DNA of 64,000 nucleotides, taken from positions 395,247,049 to 395,311,048 of the forward strand of contig OX422211.1 of NCBI GenBank assembly GCA_949130495.1. The letters are read 5' to 3'. A program made the position numbers and the translations under genes. Positions 19,977-31,106 of the stretch are shown piece after piece. Below the pieces are notes generated by a model. It did no database searches. It saw only the letters and a program-made list of their open reading frames with translations, and was not told where the DNA came from. Each line of letters begins with the position of its first letter. Positions within the stretch are counted from its first letter, which is position 1. The stretch is from Sambucus nigra (Eukaryota > Streptophyta > Magnoliopsida > Dipsacales > Adoxaceae).

Positions 19977-21500
19977 TGACGCGATTTTAAAAGTGTTTCT
20001 AGTACGTGCTTATATCAACTCAAGTATAAGTCGGGCACTCAAGTAATAGTCGGATAAACCGGGTATCGAACACAAGGAATAGGACGAATGCTCATGATGA
20101 CGAATATGGAAAGGGTCTAACCCTACGACTGACTCAGAGAAAGAAAGGAAAAGATAATGATTTTGTGATTCTACTTCTTAACTAATGCAATTAGAATTAA
20201 ATTACTAACTAACTAACATGCAAGACTAACTAATTTAAACTTTAAGTGGATGAGAGAAAATGGAGTTAGGGTACACTCTCCCGCACCGTCGATAATTGCA
20301 TAGAACATAAAAGCTTCAAAAATTCTAATTCGTCAATCCAAGAGACATCAAATATTCGCTAAGCATTCAATGTATGAGGATGTTAGTTCGCGCAATATTA
20401 TATCAAAAATTGTATTTGACGAGGATGGTAAATTATCAAGAAGCCAAATGCACCTTTAAACATTCCGATTACCTAGGGTAAATGGAATTAAAAGTCCTAC
20501 AACCTTTATCCAGATAAAGTTCAAATCTTGGGATGAGGAATTAGTTTTTATTCACTTTTAAATCCATACGCATTACCTAGGTTGGGTTCATATACCCCAA
20601 CTCGCTAAAAACTTAGCCTAGGATAACTGTATAGGAAATACGCAAAGTTTTAATGTTTCATGGATGTAAAACCATGATTCAACTAATACTAAGCATGCAA
20701 GAAGTATTTATATATCTACAAAAAGGAAGAAACATGCAGGGAAGAAAGACATGCAAAAGACAATATAGAAAAACAAACTTGGGATTAAAATCTTAAAATC
20801 TCTAATCTTCAATAATGCATGAACAAGCTATGAAACTCAAAACTAGGGTCCTTGGGCCTTCTCCCTTGTGTTCTCCCACGAAAACCAAATTAAAACTTTT
20901 TCTAATGTTTTTCCCTAAGGTTACAATTACGTTTTTGGGAAGAATCCACTCCCTATCAAACTCTTACAACCAATCAGAAAATAGCTGAATTCTCGCTCAT
21001 CAGACCTCCCGAATTGGTTCAAGGTACCTGCAAACCGGTTCGTCCCCAAACCAATATGAGGTGGGGTTCGAATTTTGCTACTAGTTTGGCTCTCATTTTT
21101 CTTATTTTTGAGACTTGATTTTTCTCATGTTTTTTTCTCAATCTTCAAAATGGCATAACTCTTTCACCGAAGCTCGGATTGGGGTGCTATTTTTTCCAGT
21201 AATCTCGCGACTTCGTCTGATTCGACTTTTCAGTTGGCCCCGCTTCCAGACTAAGGATGCAAAATTACCAAAATTCCCTTTAACTCTATTTTTCTCGATT
21301 TCTTTCCTTGTTTCGATTTCTCTTTAGCACTAACTTGCATGAAATATTTGTAAAACACATTAGAGATACACAAAAGAAAAAACAATTGCCAAGTAAGGTT
21401 AGTAGTATGAATATGAGATAAAACTAAGTCAATTACGATGCACGGTTTTATAAAAAGACCTAAATTACGGGGATAAATATGAAATATTTATGCCTAATCA
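19977..21500 (-). repeat. Left (3') LTR of the Athila-type element
   Basis: Begins tgacgcgattttaaaagtg and matches the right copy at 31107. I place the other end at cctaatca (21500), giving 1524 bp with TG...CA ends, directly followed by a polypurine tract on the minus strand. A second candidate end, cacttatca at 23062, would give 3086 bp. Because the element is tandem, the two-copy comparison cannot separate these. The outer flank is gaaag (19972-19976). Confidence 0.7.
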
Positions 21501-21516
21501 AATCCCCCTAACTTAA
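21501..21516 (-). other. Candidate polypurine tract 1
   Basis: On the minus strand TTAAGTTAGGGGGATT precedes TGATTAGGCATAAATA, the candidate start of the 1.5 kb LTR. Confidence 0.55.
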
Positions 21517-23796
21517 AACGTTGTGCGTCCCGAGCAATGTAATAGAATAAGAGAATGAGTTAAGGACTCTTCAAAAACTTTATTGGGATAGAACACCTTT
21601 TTTGCGGGCAAGCGATTGCATTTAACGTATGCAATAAGCCTTTAAACCCCTAGGTTACCCTAGTAGGACGAGTGGTGTCTTGTGAGGTTTTGCAGTGAAT
21701 ATACCCACAAAATTCGTTTTCGACTCAAAGAACAATTCAAAATACTTTAGAATTGTACAATTCAAACTCCCCAAAAATAGTCACCATAAATTTATATTCA
21801 TAAGTCTCAATTCGTAATGTGTGTGTGTACGAAGCAAAAAATTAAACCGCTAACTTCCACCAATTGATCATTACATTACTTTTTAAAAATTCATTTTGAT
21901 TCAAATGATCATGGGATACTCTTACAAACGAATCTCTCGAAATGCGGCTTTTTTCTCTCTGTATGTGTGATATAAAGAGTAAGTATAATGGAACACAAAT
22001 TCACGCACACAATTTTGAAAGACGGAATTTTTTATAGTGAATAGATCTCATCATCGGATTACGGTCATTGGAAAACGAAAAACATCGTCTCTTATTCACA
22101 CCAATTAATCTATTTTCTTATCTTTTCATGTCGTAGGCTCGCCACGCGGACTTTCTCGGGTTATGGTATATTGGGTAAAATTGAAAATAGTTGGGAAATT
22201 CAGAATTGAAAAATTTTCTTACGATGTTTGTTAGTTCTTTTTCGGGCTTTTGCTCATTTTCTTCTCTTTTTCCAATTTTTTCTATTTTTCACAATTTTCT
22301 TTTCTTGCTATTTTTGTTGAGGATTTTCCTTTTATTTTCTTTCTTGCCTTTTTTTTACACTTTTTGGACGTAATTTCTGAATTTTTCAATTTTCACAATT
22401 TCGGGCCAAATGGTTTATTTGGGTTACAAACGAGAAGGGAAATTTTTTATTAGGTTCAATTGGGCTAGCAAAAGAATAATTTTTTTCCATTACTTTTTAT
22501 GGCTAATATTTTTGGGTAACAAATGATGGCCTACTTCATTGTCCGAATTACTAATTATTTTACCTTATGCGTCTCTAGAATAATTTAATTTAGAGATATT
22601 TTTGCTCGCTTTTCAAGATAGCATCTCGCTCGTTTCCCATAACCGGTCAGAACAATAAATTAGAGATAACTAACGACTTTGTTTTACACTCTGAATTCGA
22701 ACTTTTAGTTAATTATAACTCGGATTGATTTAATTACTCACAAATATTGATAGGCTCGAAATCTCACCGGGTTAATTAATCTCCACACTTATTCATTAAG
22801 TCGTCAAGTTTCGCTCAATTTGCATCTTTGGTCAATTTCGGCTTAGTGATCTTGAATTCTTTTTCAATTTGAGACTTTAAACAAAATTTCGTGACATTTC
22901 TGAAGCTTTTAAATTCCCATTTTTATTTATTCTGAAGGAAAATATTTTTGACTTTTTCGAATTTTTTCATTTTTTTTTGGAAATTTAAAAAATTTTCTAC
23001 TTTTTAAATTTTTTTTGGGCATTTTCAGAAATTTATGAAGTTTTATAAGTACGCACTTATCACCCCCTCCCCCCTAACTTAGACTTTTGCATTGTCCTTA
23101 ATCAAAAAGGACTAGAAGTCAAATAAAAAAGCATAATAAGTGCAACATATAAAACAAGTAAATTTTGAGAATGCAAATTTTTCATTACATTACTAACCAA
23201 CAAGCATACATGAGAAGAGAGAAAAGGGAAAACACTACAAAGGTAGTTAATAGCAAAACCAACATATGCAAGCATTTAGGACTTTCACAAGAGAATGTTC
23301 ACCAAACACAACAACCAAAGGGGCTTTCTACTCGGGCGGTGGTTGGGAGGTATCGACAGCATTCGGGCCATAAGGATCATAGAAGTATGTCAGAAGTGAT
23401 ACGGTATCCCCCACTTAGAGATGATATAGCTCAGCTTGTAGGCGCACCATCATGCTCGTGTCGCGTTGATAGGCTTTACAGTCCCCGCGATATTTATTTA
23501 TAAACCCATTAAGATGGGACTCAATTGCAGCAATGCGACTCGTGAGGCCCTCCACTTACGGCTCATAGTCGGAATCTTCATCCTCATCATATTCCTCTTT
23601 GTATGGACCCTCCTCGACATCCGATATTTGGGCGTCGTGGACCATAGCCTACTCTTCTTCCTCTTGTAAAATAACGCGATGCTCGGGGTGAGCCACTCGA
23701 ATTTGTCACTCACTTCGGGTGGTGGAGGAAGCTCTAATAGGGCGGAGCATCTTTATGTGCAATTATGGATCCGACACCCCAGTGTCGTACATAATT
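21517..23796 (-). other. Non-coding 3' internal region of the Athila-type element
   Basis: AT-rich, pyrimidine-biased on the plus strand, with no domain-bearing frame. It is matched by 32606-33490 plus 48463-49475 in the tandem copy. It includes the second polypurine tract at 23063-23080. Confidence 0.6.
23063..23080 (-). other. Candidate polypurine tract 2
   Basis: On the minus strand TTAGGGGGGAGGGGG is followed directly by TGATAAGTGCGTAC, which also looks like an LTR start. It is either the true LTR boundary or an internal polypurine tract. Confidence 0.5.
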
Positions 23797-24510
23797 TTAG
23801 AGATAAGGCGGGCATACAGGAGGGCCACTTGCCGTTATCATCGTAGGCGACATGAAGGATGTCCGCATAGAAAAGTTTGGCAAGATTGATGGTGTTATAC
23901 GGGTCAAGGAAATAGTAGAGGGAATTTCCATGACGTTGATGAATGACCGAGTCGTTCGTAGTTTGATGAATGGTCCCGCACGTAATGAGGTACGTGTATC
24001 ACGCCGTCTCTGATAGCTTACCCGCCGAAAAGGAATTTTAGAGCCATCGCTTCCCCGACGCAATACGCGCTATGCATTCAGCTTTAGTGAAGGCGCACCA
24101 TTGTTTGGGTAGGCGAACGGAATGGGGAGAGTGGCACCTTTATCGCGCATCTTGCGCTTGATGATGGGTGCTGAAAATGGAACGCGAATGTTGTCCACAT
24201 AGGCTTCGTGGAGCGTGGCTGATTTATGGATGAGTGTGGAGAATATCCTTATCAAAAACTCGATCGTATGTAGGTGCAAGGAACGAGCACCACCCTCTAT
24301 AGTGAAAAAGGGCAATGACTCCGGGGGCAGCTCTTCCCAAAGAACCGCCCTCTTAATGTGGATTGTGTGGGGCGGTGTAAAATTTGCCTCAAACCAATTC
24401 CGTTCTTGCACCGATCGGAAATTGTGTTCGGCCCACTCATAAAGGATTTTCATCGAATCGTACTTGCGGGGTCATTGGTTAACTTATCGTCGGCAAGGCA
24501 TGGTGGCACA
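23797..24510 (-). pseudogene. Unassigned frame at the env position of the Athila-type element
   Basis: Two adjoining minus-strand frames (24453-24070 and 24063-23797) lie between integrase and the 3' LTR, where Athila elements carry an env-like or lineage-specific ORF. The first has 127 residues with WFEANFTPPHTIHIKR and coding-like composition. I see no signal peptide or membrane span in it and do not recognise a domain. The break between the frames suggests a frameshift. Confidence 0.5.
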
Positions 24511-25152
24511 AATAGAGAGAGAGAGATAGAGAATATGGGAGGTATGAGTGCGAGTGATGAAGAAGAGGTATGAGGGAATTAAGGGGGAGTTTTGAATTTA
24601 TAGGTGTGGGGAGGTGAATTTCTGGTGGGAAATGGAGGGAGTGAATGGACGGAGGGAGTTGAAAAGGTTTGGAAATGGGTGGCGGGAAGGAGGAGGGGGG
24701 AAATTTCGTATGGGGGGAGGATTTAAAAGGAGGAAAGAGGGGAATAATTTGGGAAAATGAGGGAGCAGAATTTTCAAGTACCCCGAACCCGTTCGGGTGT
24801 ACTTGCGAACCGGTTCAGCACCAAACCAATTTGGCCTGCGATTTGAATTTCTGGACTATCCCAAAACACCAATTTCACTCTTCTCTCAAATTCTAACTGT
24901 TGAAAAAATCCATTTCACCTCTCTAAGCTAGCTCAAACCCTATTGCGCACTAGGATACCCCGGGACACCTCAATCTCGCCCTCGTAACGAGTGTACGCTC
25001 TCCCATGTGTGAATATGCAACATATAGCTTAATTATATCTCGACTCACGACCCCTACGAACCTATAAATTACTTAAAAATAGCTCGACACATTACTATAC
25101 AAACCTAATCACCCTATACGCGTCTTGGGTGCGATAACCTCTCATTTTACGC
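24511..25152 (-). other. Non-coding spacer between env position and integrase
   Basis: Purine-rich on the plus strand (24510-24770), then a stretch with gaaccggttc that also occurs inside both LTR copies (near 21035 and 32145). No frame with domains. Confidence 0.5.
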
Positions 25153-26429
25153 TCAACCAATCCCGTAAACGAGGTCCGATAACCAAGTCGTGTCTGATTC
25201 ATCCACACACGCCTCTAAGTATGTCTTTAGGAGTTGTCCATTCACTTTAAATGTATCTCCCCCTTTTGGATCTTCTAACTCGACGACTCCATGGGGGAAG
25301 ACCTCTCTCACAACGAATGGGTTGGTCCATCGCGAACGTAATTTGTTGGGAAACAAATGTAAACGGGAGTTGTAGAGAAGCACTTTTACCCGAATGAAAC
25401 TATTTTCATCAGATAATTCTATCATGTGCGAGTTTCATCCTTTCTTTGGATATTTTTGCATTCTCATATGCATCATTGCGCATCTCTTCCAACTTATTCA
25501 ATTGAAGCTTGCGTGATTTACCGGCTTTATCAATATTGTAATTCAACCTCTTGATTGCCCAATATGCTTTGTGTTCTAGCTCCACAAGGATATGGCAAGG
25601 CTTCCCATACACAAAGCGGAATGGGAACATCCCGAGGGGGTTCTTGTATACGGTTCGATAAGCCCATAGCGAATCGTTCAGCCGGAGGGACCAATCTTTC
25701 CAATTAGGATCGACGGTCTTTTCAAGAATGTGATTGATTTCACGATTTTTTAACTTGGCTTGCCCATTCGTTTGGGGTGATAAGTCGTCCCAACCTTGTG
25801 GACGACCCCATAATTTCTCATGAGTTTTTCAAACAGCTTATTGCAAAAATGTTTGCCATTATCGCTAATGATCGCCTTCGGAGCTCCGAAGCGATAAAGT
25901 ATGTGTTCTTGCAAGAGCTTAATCACCACCTTATTGTCATTAGTCTTAGTAGCTATGGCCTCAATCCTTTGGACACATAGTCTATCGCGACTAGGATGTA
26001 TAAAAAATCAAAGGAGGGAGGAAAAGGGCCCATGAAGTCAATGCCCCAACAATCAAATATCTCAATGATGAGTATGGGGGTTAATGACATCATGTCTCGT
26101 CGAGTGATGGATCCCATCCTTTGACATCTATCGTAAGATTTGCAATAAGCATTAGCAACCTACAAAATTATGGGCCAATAGATACCGCTTTGAAGGATCT
26201 TAGAGGTCATCTTATTCGTCGAAAAATGACCTCCATAAGCTTCCGTATGATAAAAATAAATGGCGTTAGAAATCTCATCATCCGGTAAACATCTTCGGAT
26301 TATTTGATCCGCGCAACATTTGAATAAATATGGATTAGTATAAAAGAACATACACGACCAAGTTAGGAACTTCTTTCTCTCTTGCGGTGTCCAATTGGAG
26401 GGAATGACCCCCGTAACAAGGTAATTCAT
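25153..26429 (-). pseudogene. Athila-type integrase, broken
   Basis: The zinc-binding part (26429-26100) shows HTEAYGGHF and then C-x4-C in CKSYDRC. The catalytic core lies around 26100-25640; its better-preserved counterpart in the tandem copy (49881-49618) has the VVDYVSKW and ISDNGKHF aspartate motifs. The C-terminal part (25630-25153) has the lineage phrase RLHLFPNKLRSRWTNPFVV. At least three frame breaks separate these pieces. In an intact element the enzyme joins cDNA ends to host DNA. Confidence 0.85.
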
Positions 26430-26604
26430 TATATCAGCAAACCAGGGGAGAGAAGAGGTGGCAAATAACTGCTCATCCAGAAAATACTCATATGTAGGTA
26501 TGGGATAACTAGGTACGTCGGGACAAATGATTGGCTACGATATTTTATACTCCTTTCTTATCTTTTATGGAGAGATTAAACTCTTGTAGGAGTAGGATCC
26601 ACCT

Positions 26605-27000
26605 TTATAGGCGTGGCTTAGCATCCTTTTTGTAAAGGAGATATTTAAGATCCACGTGGTCGATAAAGCATATAATTGGTGAACCAACGAGAAAAGAGAA
26701 AAATTTATCTAGGGAAAAAACTACCGCTAGCAATTCTTTCTCCGTGGTGGAGTAATTGAATTGTGGTTCGGTTAACATTCGGCTCACGTAGTAGATGACA
26801 TGAGCTTTCTTATATTTTCTTTTACCCAAAACAACCCCTATAGCATAGTCACTCGCATCACACATGATCTCGAATGGAAGGGGCCAATTCGGAGCTTGCA
26901 TAATGGGAGCGAAAACAAGCATGTTTTTCAATTTATCAAAAGCGCTTTGGCATGCTTCATTCCACTCAAAGGTGTCATCTTTCATAAGTAGGTTACTCAA
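26605..27000 (-). pseudogene. Athila-type RNase H domain
   Basis: A 131-codon frame with the expected series: MCDASDYAIGVVLG (first acidic residue), STTEKELLAVVFSLDKF (second) and CFIDHVDLKYLL (third). The last part reads DHVDLKYLL where DH(A/S)ALKYLL is usual. It is followed by KKDAKPRL and a stop, where the family normally continues into the integrase. Confidence 0.85.
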
Positions 27001-27036
27001 AGGACTAGCAATGGCACTAAAGTCCTTAATAAACCT

Positions 27037-27830
27037 TCAATAAAAACCCGCGTGGCCCAAGAAAGAGCGCACATCCTTTAGTGACTTAGGTGGTGGAAGC
27101 TCGGATATGACATATATCTTTGCCCTATAAACCTCAATTCCTTTGAACGACACTATGGGGTCAAGAACTATTCCTTCTGTAACTATAAAATGGCACTTCT
27201 CCCAATTTAGTACCATGTTTTTTTCGACACAACGGGCTAATACTTTTTTAAGATTCGGAGTCAAGGTCGTAATAAGGGCCAAAGATGATAAAATCATCCA
27301 TGAAAACCTCAAGACCACTCTCGACCATATCGCTAAATAGACTAAGCACGCACCTTTGAAAAGTTGCGGGTGTATTGCACAATCCAAATAGCATACATTT
27401 GTAAGAAAACGTACTCGTCTTCTCTTGATCTGTCATGTCTACCTCAATTTGGTTATAACCAGAATAACCATCAGAAAGCAATAGGAAGGGTGTCCCGCTA
27501 CTCGCTCTAGAATTTGGTCGATGAATGGTAAGGGGAAATGATCTTTCCTAGTGTCGGCATTGAGTTTTCCTTAGTCAATGCAAATGCGCCACCCGGTGGT
27601 GGTACATTGGGGAATTAGCTCACCCTTGGCATTCTCGACCACAGTCATTCTCGACTTTTTTGGGACGACTTGGATAGGACTCACCCATTTGTTATTCGAA
27701 ATCGAGTAAATGATGCCCGCGTCCAATAGCTTATTCGCTCTCACTACATCTTTCATAGTGGGGGTCAATCACCTGTGCATCTCTCTAGAAGGCTTCATGT
27801 CCTCCTCGAGGTGGATTTTATGGGTACAAA
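27037..27830 (-). pseudogene. Athila-type reverse transcriptase, broken
   Basis: Frames 27768-27571, 27481-27248 and 27387-27037 together show LLDAGIIYSIS, WVSPIQVVPKK, the TTTGWRICID turn, LSDGYSGYNQIEVD, FGLCNTPATFQRC and the catalytic-site phrase VFMDDFIIFG (F-M-D-D version of YxDD). Just upstream, 27780-27830 still reads HLEEDMKPSREMHR. The pieces are in different frames, so it cannot make a full enzyme. Confidence 0.88.
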
Positions 27831-27841
27831 TCTAGGGATAA

Positions 27842-27890
27842 GGTGATGCCTCGAAACAAGGCAATGTGCTCCTTGTTTCGAGGCATCACC
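27842..27890. repeat. Perfect 20-bp inverted repeat with 9-nt loop
   Basis: The arm ggtgatgcctcgaaacaagg (27842-27861) is followed by the loop caatgtgct and then its exact reverse complement (27871-27890). It lies between the RT start and the GC-rich array of the Athila-type element. The arm sequence recurs singly in the array. Confidence 0.95.
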
Positions 27891-27918
27891 CGACCGACAT
27901 TGCCTTCGTTTCACCATC

Positions 27919-27978
27919 AATAAATTCTTAAAGACTTTAGCATAGGCGGGAATTTGCTTTATGGCATCGAGAAAAAGT
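27919..27978 (-). repeat. Second copy of the FLDAIKQIPAYAKVF segment
   Basis: This 60-bp stretch nearly duplicates 29043-29102 and encodes FLDAIKQIPAYAKVFKNLL, after which MVKRR follows. The two copies bracket the GC-rich array, so the array arose or arrived with a tandem duplication of this conserved linker segment. Confidence 0.88.
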
Positions 27979-29042
27979 TGACCGACGCGCGAGGTTCCTT
28001 ACCCGGTTTTCCTGGTAGCGTGACCGAGTTTTCTCGGTAGCGTGAGGTTCCTTACCTGGTTTTCCCGGTAGCGTGATCGAGTTTTCTCGGTAGCGTGAGG
28101 TTCCTTACCTAGTTTTCCCGGTAGCGTGACCGAGTTTTCTCGGTAGCGTGAGGTTCCTTCCCGGTACTGTTTTTCGTCGGTCGCCCGACGTCGACTGACC
28201 GACATTGCCTTGCTATTTTTCGTCGGCCGACCGACTTTGCCCATTTTGGGCCGACTTTGCTTGGTTACTTGCATCACCCTAAATACTTGTTGGGTGGTTT
28301 AGGTATTACCTTGGCAACATGCGTCGAGTTTTCTCGTGCACGTGAGGTTCCTTCCTCGGATGAATTTCCTTGTTGGGCACCGGTCGACCGACTGTATCGT
28401 CGGCTGACCGACATTGCCTTGCATCGGGCGACCGACTTTGCTCATTTTTGGGCATTTTGGTCCAACTTTGCCTTGACTGTATGCATCACCCTAAATACTT
28501 GTTGGGTGGTTTGGGTATTACCTTGGCAACATGGGTCGAGTTTTCTCGTGCACGTGAGGTTCCTTCCTCGGATGAATTTCCTTGTTGGGCGCCGGTCGAC
28601 CGACTGTATCGTCAGCTGACCGACATTGCCTTGCATCGGGAGGCCGACTTTGCCCATTTTTGGGCATCACCCAAATGACTTTACCTTATTTCTAGGCATC
28701 ATCCGACCGACATTGCTTGTTTCTAGGCATCACTCGACCGACCTTGCCTTGTTTCTGGGCATCGTCCGACCGAAAAATTCCTTGTTTCTAGGCATCACCC
28801 GAGAGCATGAGGTTCACTCGCAGGAGCGCGCCTAGTTGTCTCGTGCGGGTGAGGTTCCTTCCTTGAATGTATTTCCTTGTTGGGCGTCGGTCGACCGACT
28901 GTATCATCGGCTGATCGACATTGCCTTGCATCGGGGGACCGACTTTGCCCATTTTTGGGTATCACCTTGTTGCTAGGCATCACCTTCTCGACATTACCTT
29001 GTTGTTAGGCATCACCCGACCGACATTGCCTTGTTTCGAGGC
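27979..29042. repeat. GC-rich CGACCGAC tandem-repeat array
   Basis: About 1.06 kb of several interleaved repeat types. First come roughly three units of about 55 bp (cggtagcgtgaccgag, ttttctcggtagcgtgaggt). Then come two near-perfect units of 214 bp (start points about 28270 and 28484) and a partial third near 28840. Last come units of about 32 bp with ttgtttctaggcatcac and cgaccgac. It replaces the protease-coding part of the Athila-type element. GC content is far above the surroundings. Short frames in it are shadows of the repeat. Confidence 0.85.
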
Positions 29043-29440
29043 ATCAATAAATTCTTAAAGACTTTAGCATAAGCGGGAATTTGCTTTATGGCATCGAGAA
29101 AAAGGTAAGTTAAGCTTAACTTGCTTAAATACATCTAGCATATCCTCACGGGAGGTACCTTTTTGGGGAGGAACAAATCATTGAGGGAAAGGCGCGATGA
29201 TGGGTACTTTCACTACGACTTCGGGCCCATTATTGTCATCATTATCACTCTCGTTCAAAGGGGCATCTTCAGCCTCTTTCGTGCCGGGAGAAACCTTCTT
29301 GTCTTTAAGTTCGTCATGTGGAGGAGGTGATAAATCAACAACCTCTCCTACTACGTAGAGTGGTGACGGCTTAACATTGCTTTTGATTAGCATCGGATGT
29401 AGAGCTAACACTAGGTTAACCTTGGGGAGGTCTTTAGCCT
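29043..29440 (-). pseudogene. Athila-type gag-pol linker
   Basis: Frame 29411-29178 (acidic, with NESDNDDNNGPEVVVKV) ends at a stop before FVPPKKGTSREDMLDVF. In-frame continuation gives KLNLPFLDAIKQIPAYAKVF, a phrase I recognise as conserved just before the protease of Athila/Tat elements. Confidence 0.82.
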
Positions 29441-30450
29441 TGGGCCGAAAATTTACCCTTCTCTTGGATACTTAAGGCCGATTGCAACTTTAAAATGTTC
29501 GCACTCATTTTGACAAATATTCAGACTTTTTAAGCATTGGTTACTTGTTGAGATTGCGTGAATTGATGAAAAGTATCCTCGAGATTTCAACGCGATGGGG
29601 GTGATATATGGCGCGGGAGGTGGTGATTGCATATGTGGAGCTTGTTGAAAATACGTAGGTGGTGGTAGAGGCGGGGCAACATGTGAATTATGATTCAATG
29701 CGGCATTTTGTTGCCCATACCTAAAACTAGGATGGTTCCTCCACGAGGGGTTGTAAGAATTCCCGTGAGGGGAATTGAAATTTCCTTTAAATCCTCCTAC
29801 CGCTTCCACTTGATGTTGAAGCATAACTTTGTAGACGGATATCGTCGGGCATTCATCTGTTGAATGTCCCACCTATAAATCGCATACGCTCTCCCTCTCA
29901 TTGCTCGATTGGATCCGGGTATCTCTCTTTCCCATAGTTTGACATCGTCCACTTTTTTCGCAAGTTGGTTTATTTGAAGTTGCATCTCGGCTTCTTTGTC
30001 CAAATGATAAAGTCCAAACGTAGAAGGAGTTGTGGACATTTGTCTAGCTCGGGTTTGGGTATTACGATCGGATTTATCCCACGCTCGGGTAGTCTCGATG
30101 CAATACCTAAGGTGGGCCTCTGCATCGTTCTCGTTTAACCTAAAAAATTATCCCTCGCACATTATTTCCACGAGTTGTTTAGACGCTATGCTTATCCCTT
30201 GGTGGAAGAAAGATATGAGATGATACTTCTCAAAACCAAGATGTGGGCATGTGTTAACAAACTCTTAGAAGCGCTCCCAACACCGATCAAATGGCTCATT
30301 TTCTTGTTATTTGAACGCTTGAATTTGAGCTTTAATGGAGTTCGTTTGATGTTGGGGAAGAATTTCAAAAGAAACTTAGATTTCATATCTCTCCACGATC
30401 CAATTGAGTTCAATGATAAAGAGCATAGATAGGTCTTAGCTTTATCCTTT
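29441..30450 (-). pseudogene. Athila-type gag, broken
   Basis: Pieces in three frames: SIGSWRDMKSKFLLKFFP (30413-30192), a coiled-coil-like ALDKEAEMQLQINQLAKKV-type piece (30039-29797), and a zinc-knuckle remnant GHSTDEC followed by a Pro/Asn/Gln-rich tail (29872-29453). The first knuckle cysteines are damaged. Frame changes occur between all three pieces. Confidence 0.8.
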
Positions 30451-31082
30451 AAAGAGAAAGGAATAAGTTTTAGTCAAATGACGTCTTGAGTGCAAGATTG
30501 ATCGCTAAATGTGTCGCATGCCTCTTCGATCTCACGTATGCAGAGATAAGGTTTCTTCGAATCCATACCGTGAAAGGTGGGAAGAATCTGGATCATCTCA
30601 TTGCAAAAGTGAAATTATCTCGCATTATATGGAAGTAAGTTGCATCCCAGAGTGACGGTTCTCTCAAGAGATAAGAGGTCTCTCATAGGAGACGATATGG
30701 CATCTCACCCTCACCCGTACCATAACTAGCATTATATGACATGTCTCTGTTTCCAATTGACTCGGTATCCTCACTCGATGTACTAGAAGTGTGACTCAAA
30801 GTGTAACTCGCAATGGAGTTGGGCGGTTTAGGAGATGGAACCCAAAACTGAGGAGCGTTAGGAGTATGTGGGCTATCGGGATCGTACTCAACTATGGGAT
30901 TCTCGTGAATTCTAGTTGGAGTGGATTGAGGATTTTATTGGGGATTTTGCATGAAAGAACTTTTAGAGATGCTCTTTTTTTAGCTTTTTTTTTATTTACT
31001 TTTGATTTTATGATTTTTTTTCCCTTTTAAGAATTTAAGTCAAATTTCGGATTAAATCGACTTAACCTCAAAGTCTACCTAC
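30451..31082 (-). other. Athila-type 5' leader and start of gag
   Basis: Between primer site and gag. It includes a T-rich run (30960-31025) and no intact frame. The gag start is not clear. Confidence 0.5.
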
Positions 31083-31100
31083 TCTCCGACGATGGCGCCA
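31083..31100 (-). other. Primer-binding site, tRNA-Asp type
   Basis: On the minus strand it reads TGGCGCCATCGTCGGAGA, close to the complement of the tRNA-Asp 3' end used by Athila elements. It lies six bases inside the LTR start at 31107. Confidence 0.8.
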
Positions 31101-31106
31101 AAAACT

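Noticed and set aside
22191..22453. Phe-rich frames suggesting transmembrane peptides
   Set aside because: They arise from T-rich DNA in the Athila internal region and recur in the decayed tandem copy with different frames.
28257..28678. Open frames of 100-120 codons on both strands in the GC-rich array
   Set aside because: They follow the 214-bp repeat, contain no domain and exist because a GC-rich repeat has few stops.
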